Assembly: GCA_027019205.1 (NCBI GenBank)
Contig: JALUWZ010000164.1
Coordinates: forward strand, 1 to 7,272
Source of the DNA: Emcibacter sp.
GTDB taxonomy: Bacteria > Pseudomonadota > Alphaproteobacteria > Sphingomonadales > Emcibacteraceae
Length of the DNA: 7,272 bases
Reading direction: 5' to 3'
Positions 1-5,813 of the stretch are shown piece by piece; position 1 is the first letter of the stretch; each line of letters opens with the position of its first letter. The translations under genes were made by a program, and so were the position numbers. The notes under the pieces were generated by a model, which saw nothing but the letters and a program-made list of their open reading frames with translations, was not told the DNA's origin and did no database searches.

Positions 1-1
1 C

Positions 2-994
2 TCGGTGCCGCTGCTGCTGTTCAGGGGCGACCGGAAACTTGGCTCCCATCCGCTGCTTGACCTGCTGGCGCGGCCCAATCCGTCGCAGGGGCGGGCGGTA
101 TTTTTTGAAAGTGCCTATGCCTATCTCAATATCGCCGGGAACAGTTATCTGGAAATGGTGACCGGCGGCGACGGCCTGCCGGTGGAACTCTATAGCCTGC
201 GTCCCGACCGGATGAAGGTCATTCCGGGGCCGAGCGGCTGGCCGAAAGCCTATATTTACGGGGTCGGGGGCCGGGAGCATCATTTTCCCGTTGATCAACT
301 GAGTGGTAAAAGCCCGGTATTGCATCTGAAAAGCTTTCACCCGACCGATGATTATTACGGCATGTCACCTTTGGAAGCGGCGGCCTATAGCATTGATGTC
401 CATAATGCGGCGTCGGGCTGGAACAAGGCGCTGCTGGATAATTCCGCGCGGCCATCGGGGGCGCTGGTGTTTGAGCCGAAGGATGGTAATGCGGCCCTGA
501 GTGAGGAACAGTTCAGCCGCCTGAAGGATGAAATGGAAGAAAATTTTCAAGGCCCCCGCAATGCCCGCCGGCCTTTACTGCTTGAAGGCGGATTGAAATG
601 GCAACAGATGGCCTTTTCCCCGGCAGATATGGATTTTATCAATGCCAAGCATGTCTCGGCCCGGGAAATTGCCCTCGCCTTCGGGGTGCCGCCAATGATG
701 ATGAGCATTCCGGGCGATAACACCTACAGCAATTACCGCGAAGCCAACCGGGCGTTATGGCGCACGACCCTGCTGCCGATGATGGACAAGATGATGTCGT
801 CGCTGAACCACTGGCTGACGCCGTATTTTGGCAGTGACCTCAGGCTTGATTATGACCTTGAGGCCATTCCGGCGCTGAGCAGTGACCGCCTTGCCCTGTG
901 GCAGAGGGTGGGGCAGGCGGATTTCCTGACCATCAATGAAAAGCGCGCGGCGGTGGGCCTTGGTGCCATCAGCGGCGGCGATGTGGTCCCATGA
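2..994 (+). CDS. Phage portal protein, HK97 family (5' end truncated by window)
   Basis: The portal is a dodecameric ring at one capsid vertex; it nucleates head assembly, docks the terminase and lets DNA in and out. The frame is open to the window edge. A GTG at position 5 is available, but HK97-family portals are usually about 380-430 residues and only about 330 are here, so the true start is almost certainly upstream and the GTG is internal. Family signatures seen: LLARPNPSQ near residue 20, GNSYLEMV near 46, LHLKSFHPTDDYYGMSPL near 108, and DMDFINAKHVSAREIALAFGVPP near residues 210-232, followed by SNYREANRALW. The C-terminal part, with LTINEKRAAVGLG, is also typical. The TGA stop overlaps the next gene's ATG (ATGA at 991-994). 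Family assignment is very secure; the missing N-terminus cannot be judged. Confidence 0.95.
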   Translation, partial: SVPLLLFRGDRKLGSHPLLDLLARPNPSQGRAVFFESAYAYLNIAGNSYLEMVTGGDGLPVELYSLRPDRMKVIPGPSGWPKAYIYGVGGREHHFPVDQLSGKSPVLHLKSFHPTDDYYGMSPLEAAAYSIDVHNAASGWNKALLDNSARPSGALVFEPKDGNAALSEEQFSRLKDEMEENFQGPRNARRPLLLEGGLKWQQMAFSPADMDFINAKHVSAREIALAFGVPPMMMSIPGDNTYSNYREANRALWRTTLLPMMDKMMSSLNHWLTPYFGSDLRLDYDLEAIPALSSDRLALWQRVGQADFLTINEKRAAVGLGAISGGDVVP

Positions 995-1311
995 GGATCG
1001 GGTCCGGCCTGTTTCAGGCAGTACGCCAGGCCAGAGACCAGGGGGTATCGGACGAGAATATCTATCTGCTGATTGGCCAGGCCTCGGAAGAGGGGGCGGC
1101 GCGGGCGCTGGCTCAACTGGGGTTGAGCGATGAGGATGCGCTGTCCGATATATCGGAATTGCGGGCCTTGCTCGATAGCTGGCGCGATACCAAAAAAACC
1201 GCACGTCAGGCGGTGGTGCGCTGGTTGATGCGGATGTTTTTTTCGGCCCTGCTTTTCGGGCTTGCAGTCAAATTCAAGCTGATTCAGCTTGGGCAAACAT
1301 TTGGACAGTGA
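991..1311 (+). CDS. Small single-pass membrane protein between portal and protease, DUF6127-like
   Basis: This 106-residue protein has unknown function. Residues 1-70 are charged and look helical, with an acidic stretch around 46-58 and the segment SELRALLDSWRDTKKTAR at 55-72. Residues about 78-97 are hydrophobic and aromatic (WLMRMFFSALLFGLAVKFKL) and look like one transmembrane helix near the C-terminus. I recognise this pattern, including the 'ELR-LL--WRD-K' motif, as the DUF6127 family found at this position in alphaproteobacterial prophages; this is from memory and unverified. RcGTA also has a small gene, g3.5, between portal and protease, but of a different family. The ATG at 991 overlaps the portal stop with no clear ribosome binding site, which suggests translational coupling. 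The TGA stop abuts the protease ATG. The gene is surely real; its role is unknown. Confidence 0.7.
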   Translation: MRIGSGLFQAVRQARDQGVSDENIYLLIGQASEEGAARALAQLGLSDEDALSDISELRALLDSWRDTKKTARQAVVRWLMRMFFSALLFGLAVKFKLIQLGQTFGQ

Positions 1312-1872
1312 ATGATTTTACAGCAGACAGAAGATAACAAAACCGGCCATTTCGAGGGCTATGCCAGCGTGTTTAATGTGGTTGACCGGGGTAATGACCT
1401 GATCATGCCGGGGGCCTTCAGGCGTTCCTTGCGGGACCGGGGCGCGGGCGGCATTAAAATCCTGTGGCAGCATGACCCGAAAGAGCCGGTGGGTATTCTT
1501 GACGAGATTTATGAGGATGTAAAAGGGCTTTATATCCGGGGGCGGCTTATCCTTGATGTGGGCCGCGCGCGCGAGGCTCGTCAGCTGCTTGGCGCCGGGG
1601 CGCTGGACGGCCTGTCAATCGGCTTTCATACCGTGAAATCACGTGAGCGGTCCGACGGGGTCCGGCTGCTCAAGGAAGTGGACCTGTGGGAAATATCGCT
1701 GGTGACATTCCCGATGAATGAGCAGGCGCGCATTGCAAGCTTCAAATCCGATTTTACTACTGCGGTGGATGAGACCGCATTTGTTGCCGGTCTTCGGCAT
1801 TTAACCGCGCTTATGGCGCCGCCCGCCCGCAATGACGCGACGGGGCATTACCAAAAGGAAGAACGTAAATGA
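1312..1872 (+). CDS. HK97-family prohead protease (serine peptidase, U35/S78 type)
   Basis: This protease is packaged inside the prohead, where it removes the scaffolding (delta) domain from capsid subunits and then digests itself, allowing expansion. The 186-residue length is typical. Visible motifs: FEGYASVFNVVDRGNDLIMPGAF at residues 14-36; ILWQHD at 50-55, where His54 is the expected catalytic histidine; DGLSIGF at 99-105, where Ser102 is the expected nucleophile; and VDLWEISLVTFPMNEQARI at 123-141, the conserved closing strand and loop. The catalytic assignments come from family knowledge, not from an alignment. The ATG immediately follows the upstream TGA (TGAATG). The TGA stop overlaps the capsid gene ATG (ATGA, 1869-1872), as expected for a protease and substrate made together. 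I see no truncation. Confidence 0.95.
   Translation: MILQQTEDNKTGHFEGYASVFNVVDRGNDLIMPGAFRRSLRDRGAGGIKILWQHDPKEPVGILDEIYEDVKGLYIRGRLILDVGRAREARQLLGAGALDGLSIGFHTVKSRERSDGVRLLKEVDLWEISLVTFPMNEQARIASFKSDFTTAVDETAFVAGLRHLTALMAPPARNDATGHYQKEERK
1855..1861 (+). promoter_or_regulatory. Strong ribosome binding site of the major capsid gene
   Basis: AAGGAAG lies 7 nt before the ATG at 1869, inside the last codons of the protease gene. It is one of the two best Shine-Dalgarno sequences in the window, the other serving the major tail gene. This fits the need for far more capsid protein than protease from one transcript. Confidence 0.75.
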
Positions 1873-3077
1873 CACTTGAAACCAAGGAAGCGTTGGAAAA
1901 TCTGACCCGCTCTTTTGAAACTTTCAAATCTGCCAATGATGAAAGACTGGCGGAGATTGAGGCCAAGGGACAGGCAGATATTGTAACAGAAGAAAAGCTT
2001 GATCGGCTGAACAAGGAGCTGGACCGGCTGTCGCAGCAGGCAAATGGCCTGCAGGCGGCCTCCGCCCGGCCCGGATTGTCAGCCAAACAGGACGGGGATG
2101 CGGCAAGTCTGGAGCAGAAACGCCGGTTCTTTGACGGCTTTATCCGTAAAGGACAGGAAGCAAGTCTTGACAAGAAGGCCCTGAGTACGACAGTCAATGC
2201 CGATGGCGGTTTTGCGGTACCGGTGGAACTCGACCAACAGATTGAAAAACGTCTGCGCGACCTGTCGCCGGTCCGGGCCGAGGCCAATGTGGTCGCCATC
2301 GGCAGCTCAAAATACAAGAAGCTGGTCAATGTCGGCGGCATTACCTCCGGCTGGATTTCCGAAACCGGGGCGCGGCTTGAAACCAGCACACCGACCTTGC
2401 AGGAAATCATTCCGCCGCTTGGGGAAATATACGCCAATCCGGCAGCAACCCAGGCCATGCTGGATGACGCAAATTTCAATGTGGAAAACTGGCTGTCCGA
2501 GGAACTGGCGGAAGAATTCTCATTTCAGGAAAACAGCGCCTTTGTCAATGGCACCGGGGTTAATAAACCAAAGGGTTTTCTGCAATATACCACCAGCACG
2601 GCAGCAGACGGCACCCGGCTTTTTGGCGAGATTCAGGCGCTGAAAACCGGGGTTGCCGGGGACTGGGCGGCGTCAGATCCTTCGGATATTCTGGTGGATA
2701 TTATCCATGCGATGAAGGCCGGCTATCGCCCGCAGGCCAAATTCTATATGAATACCGGTCTGCTTTCGGAAATTCGTAAATTCAAGGATGCCAACGGCGA
2801 TTACCTCTGGCGTCCGGGGATGGAAAATGGTGCGCCAGCCACCTTGCTCGGTTATCCGGTGGTGGAAGTGGCCGATATGCCGGTCAAGGCCGCGTCATCC
2901 CTGTCACTCGCTTTTGCCAATATGAAGCGGGCCTATACCATAACGGACCGCATGGACACACGGATATTGCGTGATCCCTTTACCAACAAACCCTATGTCC
3001 ATTTCTATACCACCAAGCGGGTCGGCGGGGCGGTGACCAATGATCAGGCGATCAAGCTTTTGCAATTTGCTCTGTAG
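1869..3077 (+). CDS. HK97-fold major capsid protein with N-terminal scaffold (delta) domain
   Basis: This protein forms the hexons and pentons of the icosahedral head. Its 402 residues match the HK97 gp5 type made with a fused scaffold. Residues 1-95 are highly charged and helical, with coiled-coil character (for example DRLNKELDRLSQQ at 45-57). The mature core begins after SLDKKALSTTVNADGGFAVP, residues 99-118, a very common junction in this family. By analogy with HK97, where about 102 residues are removed, cleavage probably falls near residues 103-106. Other family signatures are WISETGARLETSTPTLQEI, the ENSAFVNGTGVNKPKGF segment, GYRPQAKFYMNT and the C-terminal RVGGAVTNDQAIKLLQF. No separate scaffold gene is present, which fits this type. 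Translation starts from a good ribosome binding site; a terminator follows the stop codon. Confidence 0.97.
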   Translation: MTLETKEALENLTRSFETFKSANDERLAEIEAKGQADIVTEEKLDRLNKELDRLSQQANGLQAASARPGLSAKQDGDAASLEQKRRFFDGFIRKGQEASLDKKALSTTVNADGGFAVPVELDQQIEKRLRDLSPVRAEANVVAIGSSKYKKLVNVGGITSGWISETGARLETSTPTLQEIIPPLGEIYANPAATQAMLDDANFNVENWLSEELAEEFSFQENSAFVNGTGVNKPKGFLQYTTSTAADGTRLFGEIQALKTGVAGDWAASDPSDILVDIIHAMKAGYRPQAKFYMNTGLLSEIRKFKDANGDYLWRPGMENGAPATLLGYPVVEVADMPVKAASSLSLAFANMKRAYTITDRMDTRILRDPFTNKPYVHFYTTKRVGGAVTNDQAIKLLQFAL

Positions 3078-3102
3078 GCCGGAATTTCCTCCTGAAGACT
3101 AT

Positions 3103-3132
3103 GGGGCGGCTGTTTATGCCGCCCCTTTTTTT
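3103..3132 (+). terminator. Rho-independent terminator downstream of the major capsid gene
   Basis: GGGGCGGC (3103-3110) pairs perfectly with GCCGCCCC (3118-3125) around a 7-nt loop, and seven T residues follow (3126-3132). The eight G-C pairs plus the T tract make a textbook intrinsic terminator on the + strand. The opposite strand has no T tract on the far side, so it acts in one direction only. It starts 25 nt after the capsid stop codon and ends 15 nt before the next gene's ATG. Confidence 0.9.
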
Positions 3133-3147
3133 GTGAGATAAAAAGAT

Positions 3148-4593
3148 ATGGCGTTTCCCACAGGTTGGGCATGGAAAGCCCCGATAACGATTCCGGCAGC
3201 CCGGATCAGCGGCAGTAACAGCAACTTTCCTGTCCTGCTGACCGAGGCGAATTTTCCGACCACTATGATGGACGGCGGCTCATCTTCAGCCCTGAATGGC
3301 GGCGGTGATGTGCGCTTTTCCGAGGACGCAGCGGGGACGGTGCAGCTACCTTGTGAGATTGTGTCGTTTGTCACTGGTGGAACCCCCTCGGCGGAGATAT
3401 GGGTCAAGCTGCCGACCCTGAATAGTGGGGCCGACAAGACTGTTTATGTCTGGTATAAAAATGCCGGGCAGGTTCAGCCGCTTGCCACCGACCCGTTTGG
3501 CCGCAATGCGGTTTGGGCCGCGCGGGAGAGCGAATACCATTTTCAGAACTTGCTTGATAGTACCGGTAATGCGGATTTGACGGCTAACGGCATCGCGGCG
3601 ATAAGCGGGGGGGCTGCCACAATCGGGGCCGCTTCGTCTTTTTCCGCCGGGACCAATAGTCAATTTAGCGGGCAGAATAATTTTTCTATTCACTTTAAAG
3701 GGAATACGGGAACTGTCACCGGTACGGGAACAATTTACCCGAGGATATTAAACTATAACCCGGCAATGGCATTCGGTTTTAACACTGGTGGTACAGGCGT
3801 TTGGAATAACGGGTGGACAAACCTGGCCTTTATTGCCCCGAATAATACGGATATCGATTGTTGGCTTACTTATGATGGCGCCACATATAATCTGTATAAT
3901 AACGGGGTGCTGGTTGCTACGGCGTTAAAGACTCAAACACCCGTCAGTGGGTCAGGGACTAATTTTATCGGCAATATTGCTGCTTGGGATAATGGTGGAA
4001 AATACTGGCCGGGCGACGGCAATATGGATGATCTTGCTATCATTCACAGCACTATATCAGCCAACTGGATAGCCACAGAATATACCAACCAGTCCAGCCC
4101 GGCGACATTTGCCACAGCAGGAACACCGGTGGCGAGCGGGGGCGGGACGGCCTTAACGGTCAATGATGCCACAAGCTCCCACATGGCGGGTAATGTCACC
4201 TTAAGTCAGGCACAGAGCCTGTTGGTCAATGATGCCGCTCATGACAACAGGACGGATCAGGGGACATTTTCCCAAATACTGGTGCAGACGGTTGATGGCG
4301 TGATGCACGGACATATGGCAGGACAGATGGCATTAAGTCAGGGATTGTCTTTTTCAGCCCGCGATGCATCCCATGTCCAGACCAGTGACAATGTGACCTT
4401 CGCCCAGATTCAGGCACTGATTGTGCAGAATGCCACTCACGGGATTGCCGGAGACAGCGTGATATTCAATCCGGCGGCAATCATGACGGATGACGGCAGG
4501 ACACTGACCCCGCAATCAGGTGGCCGCACAGCTTCACCGATCAGCGGGAACAGAAAATTTCACCCAACCGACAATCGAACTTTAAGGATTTAA
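3148..4593 (+). CDS. Putative virion decoration or fibre protein: DUF2341 + LamG-like domain + C-terminal tandem repeats
   Basis: This 481-residue protein has a mosaic layout. Residues 1 to about 120 resemble DUF2341 (ISGSNSNFPVLLT near 20; AEIWVKLPTLNSGADKTVYVWY at 82-103). Residues about 126-318 resemble a concanavalin/LamG-type jelly roll, with the typical ending DDLAIIHSTISANWIATEY near 294-312. A Gly-rich linker at 329-334 leads into five 22-residue repeats (335-443) and then a 9-residue Arg/Pro repeat (448-481). No signal peptide or membrane segment is visible. Such lectin-like folds usually bind glycans or other surfaces, and the position between capsid and connector genes suggests a head or tail surface component; this is inference. 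The ribosome binding site is weak. Codons 172-251 are AT-richer than the neighbouring genes. Alternative: a baseplate or fibre accessory protein. The domain calls are fairly secure; the role is not. Confidence 0.72.
   Translation: MAFPTGWAWKAPITIPAARISGSNSNFPVLLTEANFPTTMMDGGSSSALNGGGDVRFSEDAAGTVQLPCEIVSFVTGGTPSAEIWVKLPTLNSGADKTVYVWYKNAGQVQPLATDPFGRNAVWAARESEYHFQNLLDSTGNADLTANGIAAISGGAATIGAASSFSAGTNSQFSGQNNFSIHFKGNTGTVTGTGTIYPRILNYNPAMAFGFNTGGTGVWNNGWTNLAFIAPNNTDIDCWLTYDGATYNLYNNGVLVATALKTQTPVSGSGTNFIGNIAAWDNGGKYWPGDGNMDDLAIIHSTISANWIATEYTNQSSPATFATAGTPVASGGGTALTVNDATSSHMAGNVTLSQAQSLLVNDAAHDNRTDQGTFSQILVQTVDGVMHGHMAGQMALSQGLSFSARDASHVQTSDNVTFAQIQALIVQNATHGIAGDSVIFNPAAIMTDDGRTLTPQSGGRTASPISGNRKFHPTDNRTLRI
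4150..4476 (+). repeat. Five in-frame tandem repeats of 66 bp (22 residues) in the DUF2341/LamG-like gene
   Basis: The units begin at 4150, 4216, 4282, 4348 and 4414; the last is one codon shorter. Each unit has a hydrophobic start, then a V-N-D-A-like core at unit positions 4-7, a His at position 9 and/or 11, and a T-[LF]-[SA]-Q-like segment at positions 17-20. The residues are 335-356, 357-378, 379-400, 401-422 and 423-443. Histidines 365, 387, 409 and 431 are spaced exactly 22 apart. DNA identity is partial: GTCAATGATGCC recurs 66 bp apart at 4159 and 4225, and TTAAGTCAGG recurs 132 bp apart at 4201 and 4333. This is therefore an old, diverged array, not a recent expansion. Confidence 0.88.
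4489..4590 (+). repeat. C-terminal 9-residue Arg/Pro micro-repeat in the same protein
   Basis: Residues 448-481 divide into units DDGRTLTPQ, SGGRTASPI, SGNRKFHPT and a last shortened DNRTLRI. The pattern is two small or polar residues, Gly or Asn, Arg, Thr or Lys, two variable residues, Pro. The arginines fall at 451, 460, 469 and 477. The array forms the extreme C-terminus, directly after the 22-residue repeats. Its function is unknown. Confidence 0.65.
4584..4588 (+). promoter_or_regulatory. Ribosome binding site for the 126-residue virion-associated protein
   Basis: AAGGA lies 6 nt before the ATG at 4595, inside the last codons of the repeat protein gene. The genes are only one base apart (TAA, A, ATG), so this site supports the ATG at 4595 and close translational linkage of the two genes. 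Confidence 0.55.
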
Positions 4594-4594
4594 A

Positions 4595-4975
4595 ATGGCA
4601 AAAAAAGTTGATGACAGCATACTGGATGCAGCTCTTAACCAGATCAGGAATAACTGTAACCTGATGACGGCCTGTGCCGGGGAACCGCTAAATTTTGCAG
4701 CTGCCAACGTTGGCGGGGCAAATTATCTTGCCGGGGTGGCGATGTCTGCGGCGGATTTTACCGTTGCCAATGGCGTGACCAGCGGACGCAAGGCAGCAGT
4801 GGCGAGCAAATCAGGCATCAATGTCACAAATACAGGGACAGGGGATCATATTGCCCTGCTTGATACGGTGAATAGCCTGTTGCTTTATGTCACAACAGCA
4901 ACGGCTCTTGGCCTTACGGCGGGCAGCTCACTGACCCTTGGTGGCTGGAATATTGAAATTGCGGACCCGGTATGA
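4595..4975 (+). CDS. Conserved phage protein of unknown function, probably virion-associated
   Basis: This 126-residue soluble protein is rich in Ala, Gly, Thr and Val, and mostly beta in character after a short N-terminal helix (residues 5-20, DDSILDAALNQIRNNC). Other segments are FTVANGVTSGRKAAVASKSGINV at about 55-77, then DHIALLDTVNSLLLYVTT and GWNIEIADPV at the C-terminus. I recognise this layout (MAKKV start, 'F-VANG-TSGRK', 'HIAL-D', 'I-IADP' end) from uncharacterised proteobacterial phage proteins found near head or fibre genes, but I know of no experimental role. It sits between the repeat protein and the fibre-tail adaptor-like gene, one base after the former and overlapping the latter by ATGA, so it probably works with them, for example as a small decoration or fibre-base subunit. 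That is inference. No membrane segment or catalytic motif is seen. Confidence 0.6.
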   Translation: MAKKVDDSILDAALNQIRNNCNLMTACAGEPLNFAAANVGGANYLAGVAMSAADFTVANGVTSGRKAAVASKSGINVTNTGTGDHIALLDTVNSLLLYVTTATALGLTAGSSLTLGGWNIEIADPV

Positions 4976-5268
4976 TGAGCGAACAATTTCTGAAAGACCC
5001 GAATGCCATCCTTGACTATGCCATAGACTGGTCGGCGGGTTATCTTGCCGCCGGGGAACAGATCACGGCAAGCAGCTGGTTCATCCTGCCCCAGGGGACG
5101 GTTGGTGATCTGTCCATTGATAATATTCCGCCAGAGCTGTCCGGAGTAACGACAGTTTTTGTCGCCGGGGGACTCGCGGGCAGAATTTACCAGCTGACCA
5201 ACCGGATCACCACCGACCAAAGTCGCACCGATGAAAGATCCCTGATAATCAGAGTGGAAGAAAAATGA
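4972..5268 (+). CDS. Phage fibre-tail adaptor-like small beta protein
   Basis: This 98-residue protein opens with FLKDPNAILDYAIDWSAGYLAAGEQITASSWFI (residues 5-37) and continues with alternating strands: VTTVFVAGGLAGRIYQLTNRITTDQSRTDERSLIIRV (residues about 59-95). The 'DP-A-LDY--DWS--L--G--I--S-W' start and the 'G---Y-LTN-ITT----DERS--I-VE' end match, as I remember it, a family annotated in phages as fibre-tail adaptor protein. The fold looks like a small Ig-type beta sandwich. Its probable role is linking an accessory fibre or decoration protein to the virion; no partner can be proven from sequence. The ATG at 4972 overlaps the upstream TGA. A second in-frame ATG at 4975 is an equally possible start and would remove one residue. 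The stop overlaps the connector ATG. Confidence 0.6.
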   Translation: MMSEQFLKDPNAILDYAIDWSAGYLAAGEQITASSWFILPQGTVGDLSIDNIPPELSGVTTVFVAGGLAGRIYQLTNRITTDQSRTDERSLIIRVEEK

Positions 5269-5813
5269 CGATCAACCTTGTTTCACCGCCGGCGCAGCTT
5301 GCGGTATTATTGCCGGAAGCCCGGGATTTCCTGAAAATTTCCCATATGGATGAGGATGCCCTGATTGCCTCCTACATCCGGGCGGCAACCGTGGCCTGCG
5401 AGCAGTTCACCGGGCGCAAACTGATCGGCCAGCAATGGCAGATACTGCTGAATGACTGGGGAAGCGGCGAGATACAGATTGCCTTGTCCCCTATATTGTC
5501 CGTTGACAGGGTAGAGGTCTGGGTTGCCGGGGTTTTTCAGGAAATCATCCCAACCGATTATCTGCTGGACCGGGCCGGATTTCAGGCCAGAATCCTGCCC
5601 GCGCCCGGTTATCAATGGCCGGACCCTGAACGGGATGTGGATGGAATCAGAATTACGCTGAGTGCCGGTTTTGGTCCGGATCATAATGCGGTTCCCGAAG
5701 ATATACGGCTCGGCCTGCTGCACTGGATAGCAGCTGCCTATGATACGGACGGGGGCCAGTCGGTTATGATGGCGGAACGTTTGTGGCAGCCCTACCGGCG
5801 GGTGGCGCTGTAA
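5265..5813 (+). CDS. Head-tail connector protein, phiE125 gp8 / HK97 gp6 family
   Basis: This adaptor protein forms a ring under the portal and begins the neck after DNA packaging. The 182-residue length fits the phiE125 gp8 type, which is longer than HK97 gp6. Residues 17-54 form the helical core, with the hallmark DEDALIASYIRAATVACEQFTGRKL at 29-53. A beta region follows (IQIALSPILSVDRVEVWV, about 68-86). Then come YLLDRAGFQARILPAPGYQWP and ITLSAGFG, and near the C-terminus VPEDIRLGLLHWIAAAY (about 146-162), a helix typical of the family. The ATG overlaps the previous stop (ATGA, 5265-5268), with GGAAG at 5256-5260 as a ribosome binding site. The same family occupies the RcGTA g6 position. 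The assignment is strong from the N-terminal motif. Confidence 0.87.
   Translation: MTINLVSPPAQLAVLLPEARDFLKISHMDEDALIASYIRAATVACEQFTGRKLIGQQWQILLNDWGSGEIQIALSPILSVDRVEVWVAGVFQEIIPTDYLLDRAGFQARILPAPGYQWPDPERDVDGIRITLSAGFGPDHNAVPEDIRLGLLHWIAAAYDTDGGQSVMMAERLWQPYRRVAL

Noticed and set aside
755..1296. Two overlapping long open frames on the minus strand under the portal and DUF6127-like genes.
   Set aside because: Both are rich in Pro, Arg and Gln as expected for antisense of GC-rich coding sequence, and both overlap well-supported + strand genes.
2167..2172. TTGACA -35-like hexamer in the capsid gene, a candidate internal promoter for genes beyond the terminator.
   Set aside because: No -10-like sequence occurs at a suitable distance, and the hexamer encodes capsid residues at the start of the cleavage-junction region.
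1811..2479. A 222-codon open frame on the minus strand across the protease-capsid junction.
   Set aside because: It lies opposite clearly conserved genes, is Ser/Arg/Leu-rich with no recognisable domain, and looks like a shadow of the + strand codon pattern.
3886..3900. Two TATAAT hexamers (3886-3891 and 3895-3900) resembling promoter -10 boxes in the LamG-like gene.
   Set aside because: No good -35 box lies 16-18 nt upstream (TTGGCT at 3861 leaves 19 nt). The hexamers fall in an AT-rich Tyr/Asn-coding stretch, so they are most likely coding chance.
3148..4593. The LamG-like repeat protein as a bacterial adhesin or cargo gene rather than a phage gene.
   Set aside because: It lacks a signal peptide, is embedded between phage head genes on the same strand, and is one base from another phage-type gene. 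A host adhesin would be secreted.
5783..5812. GTG at 5783 as the start of the head closure gene.
   Set aside because: It would add ten residues inside the connector gene, whereas the ATG at 5813 overlaps the stop codon (TAATG) and fits the family length.
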